This document shows, piece after piece, positions 24,550 to 33,880 of a DNA stretch of 44,900 nucleotides (within the stretch, counting starts at the first letter, position 1; each line of letters starts with the position of its first letter). The position numbers and the translations under genes are program-made. This stretch comes from DASQHY01 sp035602605. GTDB lineage: Bacteria > Acidobacteriota > Terriglobia > Acidiferrales > UBA7541. The notes beneath the pieces are model-generated. The model did no database searches. It had not been told where the DNA came from and saw nothing but the letters and a program-made list of their open reading frames with translations. Where the stretch lies: the NCBI GenBank assembly GCA_035602605.1, contig DATNLZ010000021.1:1-44900 (forward strand). The letters are read 5' to 3'.

Positions 24550-27500
24550 CTAAAACGTCAGCTTGCCGGCGAGTTCGATCTGCCGCGGAGCGTTTTCTTG
24601 CTGCTGAGTGATTTGCCCAAACCTCGTGCTGCCAGGGTCCGTATTCGGGCCCGGATACCGCGCATGATTGAAAGCATTGAAGGCGTCGAAACGAAATTGC
24701 AATTTGACACGCTCGGTGACGTGGAAATTTTTATAGACACCCAGATTCACTTCGTTCACGCCAGGAGCGCGCACGTCGCTCCAGCGGGTAGGGTATCTAC
24801 GAACAAAAGTTGCAAAATCCTGGTAAACGCCGTTTTGAAGTCCGCCGTTCTTCTCGGCTTGTGTGGGCTTATAACCGTATCCGGGCAGGTTTTGGATCCC
24901 CGTCCATGAGGGATAGTTTGTAATATCCGTGTTCTTACCTGGGAATGGCCTGAACTGTGAGGTGTCGAACCAGCGCTCGAGGGTTCGCTGGTCGCTCGGA
25001 AGTTTAGGATCTTTGCCGGTGAAGAACGAATCGTTGCCGAAAACCAACGGCACGCCAGATTGAATGGTATACAGAGCCGTCAGCTCCCATCCGCCGACTA
25101 CGGCGTTTACCGCCCGTGGCATTGTGCTACCGAATCGTTTGCCGCGTCCCAAAGGCAACTCCCACACCGACGCGACCGACAGGCGCATAGGCCGGTCTTC
25201 GCCGCCCAACTTATGTTCGACGAGGGCCCCAGCGATTTCCGGGCCTAGGATCGATGTATCTTCGTAGAGCTTGGAGAATGTGAAGGAACCAACCAGGCTG
25301 AAACCGCTGCTGAACCGGTGCTCCACCTTGGCCAGTAAGGCGTCGTACTGGTTTTTTCCCAACGGATTGGTGTTTCTACTCACGGAACCTAGAAGCGGGT
25401 CGCCAAAGAGCAGCCGATTCATCGATACAGTCTGACCGGTCCCAAGGCCGCCACTGATACAAGGTGAAGGGCACCCTGCTACGGTCACACCGCGAAATGG
25501 ATTGGGCACCGGGGTATCCCACAGCAATGTATCCGAAGGTTTGCTGTTTGGCTCGAGCGGATTGCCACTGGAATCCCGCGGTGCGCGCAGATCCTGCCAT
25601 ACTGAAAACGGGGGATCGTCCATCACGCGGCCCCAATAGATACCATACGTTTTGTTGTGCGAATATCCTACTTCGAAAAGCCACTTTTTTAGCTGATGCT
25701 GAAGATGCACGCTGTATTCCCAAGAATACGGGCGGTTAGGGTTCTGATTGTCCCAGCTGACTCCTTGTCCCAAGTTGGTCAACGGACCGAGAGCCGAGCC
25801 GGTAGGTTGCAGGACACCACTCTGGAATGGATTAGCTAACGTATCGGCGGGGGTTCGAAAACCGTTGTTTGAGGCCACAAACGGGGTTGACCGGCTGAAC
25901 CCGTTCTGGCCGCCTCGTTCAAACGTCGCCTGCGTGAAACGGCCGACCCCGCCGCGAATGACGGTATTCGGAGTAATCCGATACGCGACGCCGAAACGGG
26001 GCTGCCACTCATGCAGGTCGGCGTCAGAAAACGTGCGAGGCTGCGAGCCGACACCCGCGAAAAGCTGAACGCCGGGAATCTTAAACTGGCTGGGAGGCAC
26101 AAGCAGTTTCAGCCGATTCAACGCATCCACGCACTGCGGCCGATTTCCCGATGACACTCCGGCATCTGCACACGTTTGCGTTGGATTAGTGCTGCCTTGT
26201 ATCGTCGCGTACCTTGCCTGAACTGCCGGGCTGATTGGATTAAGAGCATTGGGATCGAAGTTGCTCGTTAAGCGGTTGTAGCGCTCAACTACAGGTCGCT
26301 CGTAATCCCAGCGCAAGCCAAGATTCAGCGTCAGCTTGGTAGTGACTCGCCAGTCGTCTTGGAAGTAAAAACCCAGAAAGCGTTGCGAGTAGAAGGGACT
26401 GCCCTTGAAGTTGACCGGGACATTGCCGCCCGCCGGTAAGCCAAGGAGGAACGAGCCGAAATTAGAACAAGATCCAGGACACCCGCCATCATTGATCTTT
26501 TCGCGGACCCAGTTGCTATTGTTGAACTCGAATTGGCCCTGGTTACCAATATTAAAATTCCCTTCTTGCATGATCCAATATTCGCTTCCATAGCGCATGG
26601 TGTGGTTGCCGCGCACTTGGGTAAGGCTTCCCGACCAGGTATAGAACGTACTGGCCTGATAAGTTCCGGCCTGATCGGTGCCGAAATCTCCGGCGAAACC
26701 CACAATTCGCGGAAATGAAGGTAAGTTCAATTGTGAGACAAAGCTCGCCGGTAAACCGAGTTGCGTCGGATCGAACCCGGCCCCCTTGTTGATATTGGGC
26801 TGCCGAAAGCGGTTCACGCTAAAACGAAGGTCGAGGACCTTGCTGCCGCTGAGCGTCCAGACATGATCGAGCCCAAGTCCGTGGGATACTCGCTCCTGGA
26901 AGTTTCCCGTCGCGGCATTCCCGAAGTGGTCATCGAGGAATTCATGCAAGTGGTTCCAGCGCACGCTCAGGAAGCTATGATGGGAATTGCTCCAATTCTG
27001 ATCCACGCGAATGGAAACAACCGGAAACGTATCGGTACGCGTGGCTGTAGAACGGAAATTGTTTAAGGAGTTTCCGCCCGGGTCATTCGGTATGTTGCCG
27101 AGCGGCACGAACTTGAGGATGTTCTGAGCAATAGGACTCAATAATTGTGAGGGGACTTTGGGGCGGTAGACCAGTGGACCTGCAGGATTGCTCGGATCAG
27201 GGCCTACGCAGGGTGCGCCGCCCGCCTGGAAACCGGTAGCGTCGGGTGTGATGGGATTTCCTAATCCATTATTGTCACATCGGAATTTGGCCCGGAAGGT
27301 GCCGGCGTCCTGATTTCGCGGGGGGGAAGTGGTGCCGGCGTCGCTCGAGGCGAACAGGACGAACGGATTATAGACCTGAACCGGCAGCCTCTTGCCCGTT
27401 GACGCCTGAGTAGTGTACGACTGGCTAAAATCACCTTTGCGCTCGGATTCGGTGGGCACCGAGCGCAGCCCGCCGCCGCGCGGATCGATGTTGTGCGTAT

Positions 27501-28455
27501 CGTCAAAGGACACAAAGAAGAACGTTTTCTTCTTCCCGTTATAAATCTTGGGAATCCAAACTGGTCCTCCGAAAGTTCCGCCGTACTCATTAAAATGCAC
27601 CGGGTTTATCGCGCCCTTCACGACCTTGGTCTGGATGAAGTAAGCATTGAGGAAATTGTTCTGGTTATATTCGTAGAGACTCCCGTGGTAATCCTTACTG
27701 CCGCTCTTGGTCTGCATGTTGATGGTAGCGCCCGCCTGGCGTCCGATGGATGCGTCATAAGCATTTGTTTGTACGCGAAATTCCTCGACTGATTCCGATG
27801 GCGGAATAAATGAAATGTCGCCATTGGACTTCGTGTCGGGCATGCCGTCGAGAATAATGCTGTTGGAGCGGTTACCCCGGCCGCCGTCGGCCAGAATCGC
27901 AGAAGCGCCAATGTTAGACCACATGTGCGTGTTGCCCGGCGTCTGGTCTTGTAAGAGCACCCCGGGTGAGAGCCCAGCGAGTAACGTCGAGACGTGCGTC
28001 GAAGATGGTAGCTCGCTGATTTGCTCCGCCGTGATGACCGTGCCGGAGGTGCCCGAGGTTGTATCAATCAGCGGTGCTTCGCCGGTAACGATGACCGATT
28101 GCGTTGACGTGCCGACTTCGAGCTGCGTGTCAATTTCCTTGTTATCGGATGCTTGGAGAGTGATGCCTTTGCGTTCTGCGTTTTTAAATCCGGACGCGGC
28201 AACCAAGAAATGGTAAGGGCCGGGCAGCAAGAACTGGACGATCCAGTTTCCTTGTGAATTGGTCTGGGTCTGCCGCTCGACACCGGTTTGGTCGGATATC
28301 ACCGTGACAATAGCGCTCGGAACGACGGCGCCCTGGGGGTCGGTGACCCGCCCACCGATCGTGGCACGAACTTCCTGCGTCCATGCATTGGAGGTTCCGA
28401 AGTAAAGCATCAGGACGGATACGACAAACAAGGCGAGCTTCATGGCTCTTTTCAT
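24550..28455 (-). CDS. TonB-dependent receptor, Oar-like
   Basis: Outer-membrane receptor of about 1301 residues from the ATG at 28455; the longer reading uses a TTG four codons upstream. The signal peptide (MKLALFVVSVLMLYFGTSNA) is followed by a carboxypeptidase-regulatory-like domain (ATIGGRVTDPQGAVVPSAIV, GPYHFLVAASGFKNAERKG), a plug-like region (TVITAEQISELPSSTHVSTL, RSNSIILDGMPDTKSNGDIS) and a large barrel ending KLTF. Architecture matches the neighbouring receptor, but the sequences differ throughout, so they are old paralogues and not a recent tandem duplication. The likely role is uptake of a carbohydrate handled by the adjacent uronate genes; the ligand is unknown. The gene carries its own promoter-like element. 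Confidence 0.93.
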   Translation of the reverse strand: MKRAMKLALFVVSVLMLYFGTSNAWTQEVRATIGGRVTDPQGAVVPSAIVTVISDQTGVERQTQTNSQGNWIVQFLLPGPYHFLVAASGFKNAERKGITLQASDNKEIDTQLEVGTSTQSVIVTGEAPLIDTTSGTSGTVITAEQISELPSSTHVSTLLAGLSPGVLLQDQTPGNTHMWSNIGASAILADGGRGNRSNSIILDGMPDTKSNGDISFIPPSESVEEFRVQTNAYDASIGRQAGATINMQTKSGSKDYHGSLYEYNQNNFLNAYFIQTKVVKGAINPVHFNEYGGTFGGPVWIPKIYNGKKKTFFFVSFDDTHNIDPRGGGLRSVPTESERKGDFSQSYTTQASTGKRLPVQVYNPFVLFASSDAGTTSPPRNQDAGTFRAKFRCDNNGLGNPITPDATGFQAGGAPCVGPDPSNPAGPLVYRPKVPSQLLSPIAQNILKFVPLGNIPNDPGGNSLNNFRSTATRTDTFPVVSIRVDQNWSNSHHSFLSVRWNHLHEFLDDHFGNAATGNFQERVSHGLGLDHVWTLSGSKVLDLRFSVNRFRQPNINKGAGFDPTQLGLPASFVSQLNLPSFPRIVGFAGDFGTDQAGTYQASTFYTWSGSLTQVRGNHTMRYGSEYWIMQEGNFNIGNQGQFEFNNSNWVREKINDGGCPGSCSNFGSFLLGLPAGGNVPVNFKGSPFYSQRFLGFYFQDDWRVTTKLTLNLGLRWDYERPVVERYNRLTSNFDPNALNPISPAVQARYATIQGSTNPTQTCADAGVSSGNRPQCVDALNRLKLLVPPSQFKIPGVQLFAGVGSQPRTFSDADLHEWQPRFGVAYRITPNTVIRGGVGRFTQATFERGGQNGFSRSTPFVASNNGFRTPADTLANPFQSGVLQPTGSALGPLTNLGQGVSWDNQNPNRPYSWEYSVHLQHQLKKWLFEVGYSHNKTYGIYWGRVMDDPPFSVWQDLRAPRDSSGNPLEPNSKPSDTLLWDTPVPNPFRGVTVAGCPSPCISGGLGTGQTVSMNRLLFGDPLLGSVSRNTNPLGKNQYDALLAKVEHRFSSGFSLVGSFTFSKLYEDTSILGPEIAGALVEHKLGGEDRPMRLSVASVWELPLGRGKRFGSTMPRAVNAVVGGWELTALYTIQSGVPLVFGNDSFFTGKDPKLPSDQRTLERWFDTSQFRPFPGKNTDITNYPSWTGIQNLPGYGYKPTQAEKNGGLQNGVYQDFATFVRRYPTRWSDVRAPGVNEVNLGVYKNFHVTERVKLQFRFDAFNAFNHARYPGPNTDPGSTRFGQITQQQENAPRQIELAGKLTF

Positions 28456-28540
28456 TTTCACCACCAAGAAAGTTTAGCTTCCACGATGTTGCTCTGGTGA
28501 GGGATCCGACAATAAAACGATGTTGCACCCCTTAACGCGA

Positions 28541-28569
28541 AACCTATAGCGCACACACCTTGCTGTCAA
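28541..28569 (-). promoter_or_regulatory. sigma-70-type promoter of the 24550-28455 receptor
   Basis: On the minus strand, TTGACA (28569-28564) is followed after 17 bases by TAGGTT (28546-28541), part of TATAGGTTTC. It lies about 85 bases before the start codon, in the 420-base divergent space shared with the uronate isomerase gene. Confidence 0.55.
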
Positions 28570-28875
28570 GAGATTTGTTGATAGTCTCGACGTATCGAAC
28601 GAATACATCGGGTCTGTTGATTCGCCGCTCGATCCATCCGCTGTACCGCGCCTTGCTTCGGGCATGGCAGACGTATCGCCACCTTACATTTATTCAGAGT
28701 GATACTCTTCAGAATTACGGGGGAAACCCACCCAGTACCCCTAGGAATTCGTAAATAAGGGGCTTTTTTGAACTTTCCTGGCGAGATGGTCTTGACAAGT
28801 AAGCCGGCGAATGTTTTCTTTCTTTACTCGAGTAAAAAACTTTGCGAAAGAAGTTGAGGGTTCAGACCAAACCAA
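28570..28875. other. divergent intergenic region between receptor and uxaC
   Basis: No gene is apparent here. The plus strand has TTGACA at 28792-28797, but the base positions 17 to 18 further on (TTTCTT) make a poor -10, so the uxaC promoter is not fixed. A short odd palindrome AGAGT-GAT-ACTCT lies at 28696-28708. No Shine-Dalgarno sequence is evident before the uxaC ATG. Confidence 0.4.
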
Positions 28876-30339
28876 ATGACTTTCATCCATGATGATTTCT
28901 TGCTCGAAAATAAAACCGGACGCAGGTTCTACCGCCAGTACGCTGTACACCCGCCGATTCTCGATTATCACTGCCATCTGTCTCCGCAGGATGTCGCCGC
29001 CAATCGCCGCTTCCGTAACCTGTTTGAGATTTGGCTCGAAGGCGACCATTACAAATGGCGTGCGATGCGCGCCGACGGGGTTGCCGAACGCTACTGCACG
29101 GGCGATGCGTCGCCTTACGAAAAATTTCTTGCCTGGGCATCTACAGTTCCCCGCACTCTTCGCAATCCGCTCTATCATTGGACGCATCTTGAGCTTATCC
29201 GCTATTTCGGAATCGATGAGCTGCTCGATGAAAAATCCGCGCCCGCAATCTGGAAGCGCGCCAATGAGCTGCTGGCCTCGGATGATCTAAGCGCGCATGG
29301 GATCTTGAAGAAGTTTCGCGTGCAGGCGCTTTGCACCACCGATGACCCTACCGATGATCTGAAGGCTCACGCCAGCATTGCCGCGTCATCGCTGCCCACT
29401 CGTGTTTATCCCGCTTTTCGTCCCGATAAAGCTCTCGCTGTGCATTCCCCGGTCGAATTCAATTCCTGGGTCGAACAGCTGGCGGCCATCTCCAATACGC
29501 ACATTTCCAGCCTTGCGCATTTTCTTGATGCTCTCCGGAAGCGCCATGACGCCTTTCACCGCGTGGGCAGCCGTCTTTCAGATCATGGCCTGGATCATTG
29601 CTATGCAAATTTCTGCAGCGAAAGCAAAGCCGCGGCAATTTTTGATAAGGCTCGCGCTGGACGCGCCGTCACTGCGGAAGAGCACGATCAGTTTGCGTCG
29701 AACATGATGCTTTTTTTTGGCCGGCTCGACGCGGAGAAAGGCTGGACCAAACAGTTGCATCTGGGCGCACTGCGCAACGCCCGAACACGCTCGCTGAAAG
29801 CCCTCGGACCGAATACCGGCTTCGACTCTATCGGACAGTGGCCGCAAGCGCATTTGCTCGCCGCCTATCTCGACCGGCTCGATCAGGAAAACGCCCTGCC
29901 CAAAGTCATCCTTTACAACAACAATCCGGTGGACAATTACGCTTTCGCGACCATGATTGGAAATTTTCAGGACGGAAGTATTCCAGGAAAGCTTCAATTC
30001 GGCAGCGGCTGGTGGTATCTAGATCAAAAAGAAGCGATGGAGTGGCAGTTGAATGCCCTCTCCAACACCGGATTGCTTTCGCGCTTTATTGGGATGCTTA
30101 CTGACTCCCGTTCGTTTATGTCCTACCCGCGCCATGAATATTTTCGCCGGGTGCTCTGCAATCTTATTGGCCGCGAAGCCGAGAGCGGTGAACTTCCCGA
30201 TCGCGAAGACTTGCTCGGTCCCATGATCGAGAACATTTGCTTCAACAATGCCAAGCAGTACCTGGGACTCGACCTCGGAGCGCCGCAATCTCGCGAAAAA
30301 GCAGCACAGCCGTCGTCAGCGCCTCTCTACTCGTCGTGA
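28876..30339 (+). CDS. uxaC: glucuronate/galacturonate isomerase
   Basis: Converts D-glucuronate to D-fructuronate and D-galacturonate to D-tagaturonate, the first cytoplasmic step of hexuronate degradation. The 487-residue protein belongs to the amidohydrolase-like UxaC family: N-terminal MTFIHDDFLLENKTGRRFY, the metal-type DYHCHLSPQDVA motif, RAMRADGVAERYCTGDASPY, NPLYHWTHLELIRYFGI, and conserved C-terminal WQLNALSNTGLLSRFIGMLT and DSRSFMSYPRHEYFRR. Length is close to the family norm of about 470. It lies across a pair of receptors from the kdgK-eda operon and is transcribed divergently, so the pathway is split between at least two transcripts. No signal peptide is present. Confidence 0.97.
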   Translation: MTFIHDDFLLENKTGRRFYRQYAVHPPILDYHCHLSPQDVAANRRFRNLFEIWLEGDHYKWRAMRADGVAERYCTGDASPYEKFLAWASTVPRTLRNPLYHWTHLELIRYFGIDELLDEKSAPAIWKRANELLASDDLSAHGILKKFRVQALCTTDDPTDDLKAHASIAASSLPTRVYPAFRPDKALAVHSPVEFNSWVEQLAAISNTHISSLAHFLDALRKRHDAFHRVGSRLSDHGLDHCYANFCSESKAAAIFDKARAGRAVTAEEHDQFASNMMLFFGRLDAEKGWTKQLHLGALRNARTRSLKALGPNTGFDSIGQWPQAHLLAAYLDRLDQENALPKVILYNNNPVDNYAFATMIGNFQDGSIPGKLQFGSGWWYLDQKEAMEWQLNALSNTGLLSRFIGMLTDSRSFMSYPRHEYFRRVLCNLIGREAESGELPDREDLLGPMIENICFNNAKQYLGLDLGAPQSREKAAQPSSAPLYSS

Positions 30340-30369
30340 CGTGGACTTAGTGGTGTGCGCTGCAAACGC

Positions 30370-30792
30370 CTATACAGCCGTAGGTCCAATCGCCACTACA
30401 AAATATGTGGCTGCGCCGTCACCAACATTTTTGATGCCGTGCTCGTCGTTCGAGGCCGCAAAGCCTACCGATCCCGGTCCAATACGGTGCGCCTTTCCGT
30501 TAATCGTAATCTCCACCGTACCTTCCCGGATCAGCCAGAATTCGCTGTGCGGGTGCCGGTGCGGGGCATGCGGCATGGCACCCGGGTGCAGCAACGTTTC
30601 ATGAACCTCGATTTTTTCCCCGGTGCGTGTGGACCCTTTTACAACGCTGCGAGATTCTGACTTTTCCCTTTTCTTGGTCTCCAAATCGTCGAATGCAATT
30701 ACAAAAGACGAAAGGCCCGAATCGCTTTGGAGCCAAGAGCTCGACAATAGCGCCGGCAACAATGCACACCATTCACGGCGATTCAGTTCCAT
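30370..30792 (-). CDS. small cupin-domain protein with leader-like N-terminus
   Basis: The 140-residue product has a single cupin fold. The first motif, PHRHPHSEFWLIREGTVEIT, contains the histidines and glutamate of the metal site, and the second is FAASNDEHGIKNVGDGAATY. The N-terminus (NRREWCALLPALLSSSW) looks like a short twin-arginine leader, as in many Acidobacteriota exported cupins. Such proteins may bind sugars or act as isomerases or lyases (for example KdgF-like uronate-linearising proteins are single cupins), and this would fit the neighbouring uronate isomerase; that specific role is inference. It is transcribed against both neighbours and converges with uxaC. Confidence 0.8.
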   Translation of the reverse strand: MELNRREWCALLPALLSSSWLQSDSGLSSFVIAFDDLETKKREKSESRSVVKGSTRTGEKIEVHETLLHPGAMPHAPHRHPHSEFWLIREGTVEITINGKAHRIGPGSVGFAASNDEHGIKNVGDGAATYFVVAIGPTAV

Positions 30793-30855
30793 CGGTCACC
30801 CCCAAGATAGCTCGCCGCGCAGAATACCACGGTTCTAGGTACGTTGATTTGTTCT

Positions 30856-30886
30856 TTGAAGCTTTTGAAAACTGTCGGCGTATAAT
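30856..30886 (+). promoter_or_regulatory. promoter candidate for the GH31 gene
   Basis: A perfect -10 hexamer TATAAT lies at 30881-30886, 46 bases before the GH31 start. The best -35 match is TTGAAG at 30856-30861, with a long 19-base spacer, so activity may need an activator. Confidence 0.5.
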
Positions 30887-30931
30887 GCCGTCTCGCAAGA
30901 AGGCCGTGGGGAAACGGAAGAAAGGTACAAG

Positions 30932-33370
30932 ATGAAGAGACGAATGGTGTTTCTCCTGGGAATACTTTCAGCGCTCGCAGTATTGGCGCCCCGCTCCAGC
31001 GCCGACTGGCATCATCTCGCGTCGGTCACACATGTCGAAGCCCTTCCCAACGGTGTGGAGTTGCAGGCCGGCAACACAGCGGTCCGAATAACGGCTATAA
31101 GCAATTCGGTGATACGCGTGCGTCTCGCCCCGCAAGGCAACTTTCCTGCTGACTTTTCCTTCGCAGTATTGCCATCAACGGCGACAGCGCCTCGGATAAC
31201 GTTGGAACAGTCACCTCAAAGCGTTGCCTTCGCTACCTCCGAAGTTAAAGTTCGCATCATGAAATCGCCTTTGCGTATTGCGATGTTGGATCTTGCGGGG
31301 CATGTTCTCTCCGAAGACGCGCCCGCCGAAGGCATGGCTTGGAATGATTCCGAAGTTCGCGTCTGGAAAAACATGCCACCTGACGAATCATATTTCGGCC
31401 TCGGCGATAAAGCCGGCTCCTTCAACCGGCGCAATCAAGCGTTTACCATGTGGAATACCGATGCCTTCGGTTGGGGGGAGTCCACCGATCCGCTCTACAA
31501 AACCATTCCATTTTTTCTCGGTCTGCGTCATGGCGCCTCCTATGGAATCTTCTTCGACAATACGTACCGCAGCAGCTTTGATTTCGGCAAGGAATCGGAA
31601 TCGCTCTATTCTTTCGGGGCTCTAGGTGGCGAGCTGAACTATTATTTTTTCTACGGACCGCATCCGAAAAAAGTAGTGCAGGATTTCAGCGCATTGGTCG
31701 GGCGAACACCGCTGCCTCCGCTGTGGTCGCTCGGTTATCAGCAATGTCGCTACAGTTACTATCCTGAAGCGAGGGTTCGCGAAATTGCCCGCACCTTTCG
31801 CGAAAAAAAAATCCCCGTTGATGTCATCTATCTCGATATCGACTATCAGGACGGCAATCGCCCATTCACGGTTGATCACAAGCGTTTCCCGAATTTTGAG
31901 GGAATGATTCACGACCTGGCCGCCCAGGGTTTTCACACCATTGCCATTAGCGACCTGCATATCAAAAAAGAGCCTGGCTATGCGCCTTACGATTCGGGAA
32001 TTGCTGCCGGTCACTTCCTGAAGAATCCTGACGGGTCAGTCTATGTCGGTGTGGTTTGGCCCGGTGAAAGCGTTTTCCCTGATTTTACGCGTAAGGAGAC
32101 GCGTGACTGGTACGGTGCCTTGTACAAAAAGTTCGCGGATATCGGAATCGCCGGCTTCTGGAACGATATGAATGAGCCGGCCATCTTCATGCGTGCCGAC
32201 AAAACGATGCCGCTTACTGTGGTGCACCGTCTCGATGGCAACCGCAGGCTCGACCACCGGGCCATCCACAATGTATATGGGATGGAAAACGTTCACGCGA
32301 CATTCGACGGTTTGCGCAAGCTGCGCCCCAACGAGCGCCCGTTCGTACTCACCCGCGCGGCATATGCCGGTACGCAACGCTATGCGGCCACGTGGACCGG
32401 TGACAATTCCGCGACATGGAACCATTATCGGATGAGCATTCCAAACCTGCTGAGCCTCGGCATTTCGGGCTACGCTTTGGTTGGCGCTGATATTGGCGGC
32501 TACCATGGCGACCCTCCCCCCGAACTGTTTACCCGATGGATGGAGCTGGGCGCGTTCAATCCCATCGATCGCAGCCATGCCGAAAAAGGCAGCGCCGATA
32601 AAGAGCCGTGGGTCCATGGGCTGGAGCATGAAGCGATACGCAAGCGTTACAATGAGCTGCGCTACGAATTGATGCCTTATATCTACACAATCACCGAAGA
32701 AGCTTCCGCGAGCGGTGTCCCACTGATGCGGCCGATCTTCCTCGAATTTCCTGACGCGGAGAGCCTCACGGGAAACGATCACGAGTTTCTTTTTGGGCCC
32801 GACCTGCTCGTCGCGCCGAAAGTGTTCGAAACTACAGAACCCTACAACGTAAATCTCCCGCCGGGCACTTGGTACGACTACTGGACCGGCACATCTTACC
32901 CTGGCAGTACATCCGTGAAGGTCAATCCACCTCTGGATGTTCTCCCGCTATACGTGCGTGCTGGTGCAATTCTGCCGCAACAGCCCGTTGTGCAAAACAC
33001 TGGGGAAAGACCAAATGGCCCGCTGACGCTCCGCGTGTATCCCGGAGAGCGCTGCTACGGTTCGATCTATCTCGACGACGGACACACCTATAATTTTATG
33101 CAGGGTGAATCGCTGCGCACCGAGTACAGCTGCAAGCAGTCAGTCGATGCCCTGACCCTGACCATTTCAGCGCGCAAAGGTAGTTTCAAGCCGTGGTGGG
33201 ATGCTACGTCACTGGAAATTTACGGAATGAAGGCCGCGCCGCGGGAGGTGCGCGCAGGCAACCGCAGCATCACCGACTGGAAATTCGACGACAAAAATCA
33301 CAGCGTGAAGTTCATTCTGCCCGAGGCCCCAGAGGGCGCACAGATCGCTATTAGCTTCGCAGCACAGTAA
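30932..33370 (+). CDS. secreted GH31 alpha-glycosidase
   Basis: Retaining glycoside hydrolase of family 31 (alpha-glucosidase or alpha-xylosidase type), 812 residues. A signal peptide (MVFLLGILSALAVLAPRSSA) is followed by an N-terminal beta-sandwich (YFGLGDKAGSFNRRNQAFTM), the TIM barrel (PPLWSLGYQQCRYSYY, DVIYLDIDYQDGNRPFTVD), and C-terminal beta domains. The nucleophile is D412 in GFWNDMNEPAIF and the acid/base is D491 in ATWTGDNSATWNH, both intact. The enzyme probably acts in the periplasm or outside the cell and releases glucose or xylose from oligosaccharides. It is close to the uronate isomerase and receptors, supporting a shared glycan-use locus. A perfect TATAAT lies upstream, and GAAAGG precedes the ATG. 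Confidence 0.95.
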   Translation: MKRRMVFLLGILSALAVLAPRSSADWHHLASVTHVEALPNGVELQAGNTAVRITAISNSVIRVRLAPQGNFPADFSFAVLPSTATAPRITLEQSPQSVAFATSEVKVRIMKSPLRIAMLDLAGHVLSEDAPAEGMAWNDSEVRVWKNMPPDESYFGLGDKAGSFNRRNQAFTMWNTDAFGWGESTDPLYKTIPFFLGLRHGASYGIFFDNTYRSSFDFGKESESLYSFGALGGELNYYFFYGPHPKKVVQDFSALVGRTPLPPLWSLGYQQCRYSYYPEARVREIARTFREKKIPVDVIYLDIDYQDGNRPFTVDHKRFPNFEGMIHDLAAQGFHTIAISDLHIKKEPGYAPYDSGIAAGHFLKNPDGSVYVGVVWPGESVFPDFTRKETRDWYGALYKKFADIGIAGFWNDMNEPAIFMRADKTMPLTVVHRLDGNRRLDHRAIHNVYGMENVHATFDGLRKLRPNERPFVLTRAAYAGTQRYAATWTGDNSATWNHYRMSIPNLLSLGISGYALVGADIGGYHGDPPPELFTRWMELGAFNPIDRSHAEKGSADKEPWVHGLEHEAIRKRYNELRYELMPYIYTITEEASASGVPLMRPIFLEFPDAESLTGNDHEFLFGPDLLVAPKVFETTEPYNVNLPPGTWYDYWTGTSYPGSTSVKVNPPLDVLPLYVRAGAILPQQPVVQNTGERPNGPLTLRVYPGERCYGSIYLDDGHTYNFMQGESLRTEYSCKQSVDALTLTISARKGSFKPWWDATSLEIYGMKAAPREVRAGNRSITDWKFDDKNHSVKFILPEAPEGAQIAISFAAQ

Positions 33371-33379
33371 AGCGGAACG

Positions 33380-33862
33380 ATGGCGGCGACAGTCCACACT
33401 CGCGGAGTCATTGTCATTGGTACTTTCAAACTTCTCAAAGGTCTCTTGCTATTGGTGGTTGGGATCGGCGCTCTAAGACTGATGCACAAAGATGTCGCCC
33501 TGTTCATCAGCAATTTGGCAGACTTCTTTCGAATTGATCCGGACAACCAATGGATCAACCGCCTGCTTGAAAAAACCGCAGGCTTAAACAGCCGTAGGCT
33601 TCAATTTATCAGCGCCGGTTCGTTCTTCTATTCAGGCCTGCTCATCATTGAGGGAGTCGGTCTGCTGCTGAGAAAGCATTGGGCCGAGTACCTGGTTATC
33701 GTGCTCACGGCATCGCTCATACCGCTCGAATTTTATGAGCTCGCGAAACATATTACTGCGCTGAGGATGGCTGTGCTCCTGGTGAACATCGCCATAGTGA
33801 TTTATCTCGTCCATGTGGTTCGTAAGCAGCGCCGCTATCGTAGACTGCACCTATCCCGCTGA
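33380..33862 (+). CDS. DUF2127 family membrane protein
   Basis: The 160-residue protein begins GVIVIGTFKLLKGLLLLVVG, the hallmark of the DUF2127 family, and has about four hydrophobic segments (near residues 10-35, 75-95, 105-120 and 125-150). Its function is unknown. It follows the GH31 gene by nine bases and precedes the LigD polymerase gene by 18, so it links a carbohydrate gene to DNA repair genes in a possible single transcript. The basic C-terminus (RKQRRYRRLHLSR) suggests that end is cytoplasmic. Confidence 0.85.
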   Translation: MAATVHTRGVIVIGTFKLLKGLLLLVVGIGALRLMHKDVALFISNLADFFRIDPDNQWINRLLEKTAGLNSRRLQFISAGSFFYSGLLIIEGVGLLLRKHWAEYLVIVLTASLIPLEFYELAKHITALRMAVLLVNIAIVIYLVHVVRKQRRYRRLHLSR

Positions 33863-33880
33863 AATTTCATCTAAAGCCAT

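Noticed and set aside
20886..28455. Recent tandem duplication of TonB receptors
   Set aside because: The two proteins share architecture but differ throughout in sequence and length, so they are old paralogues.
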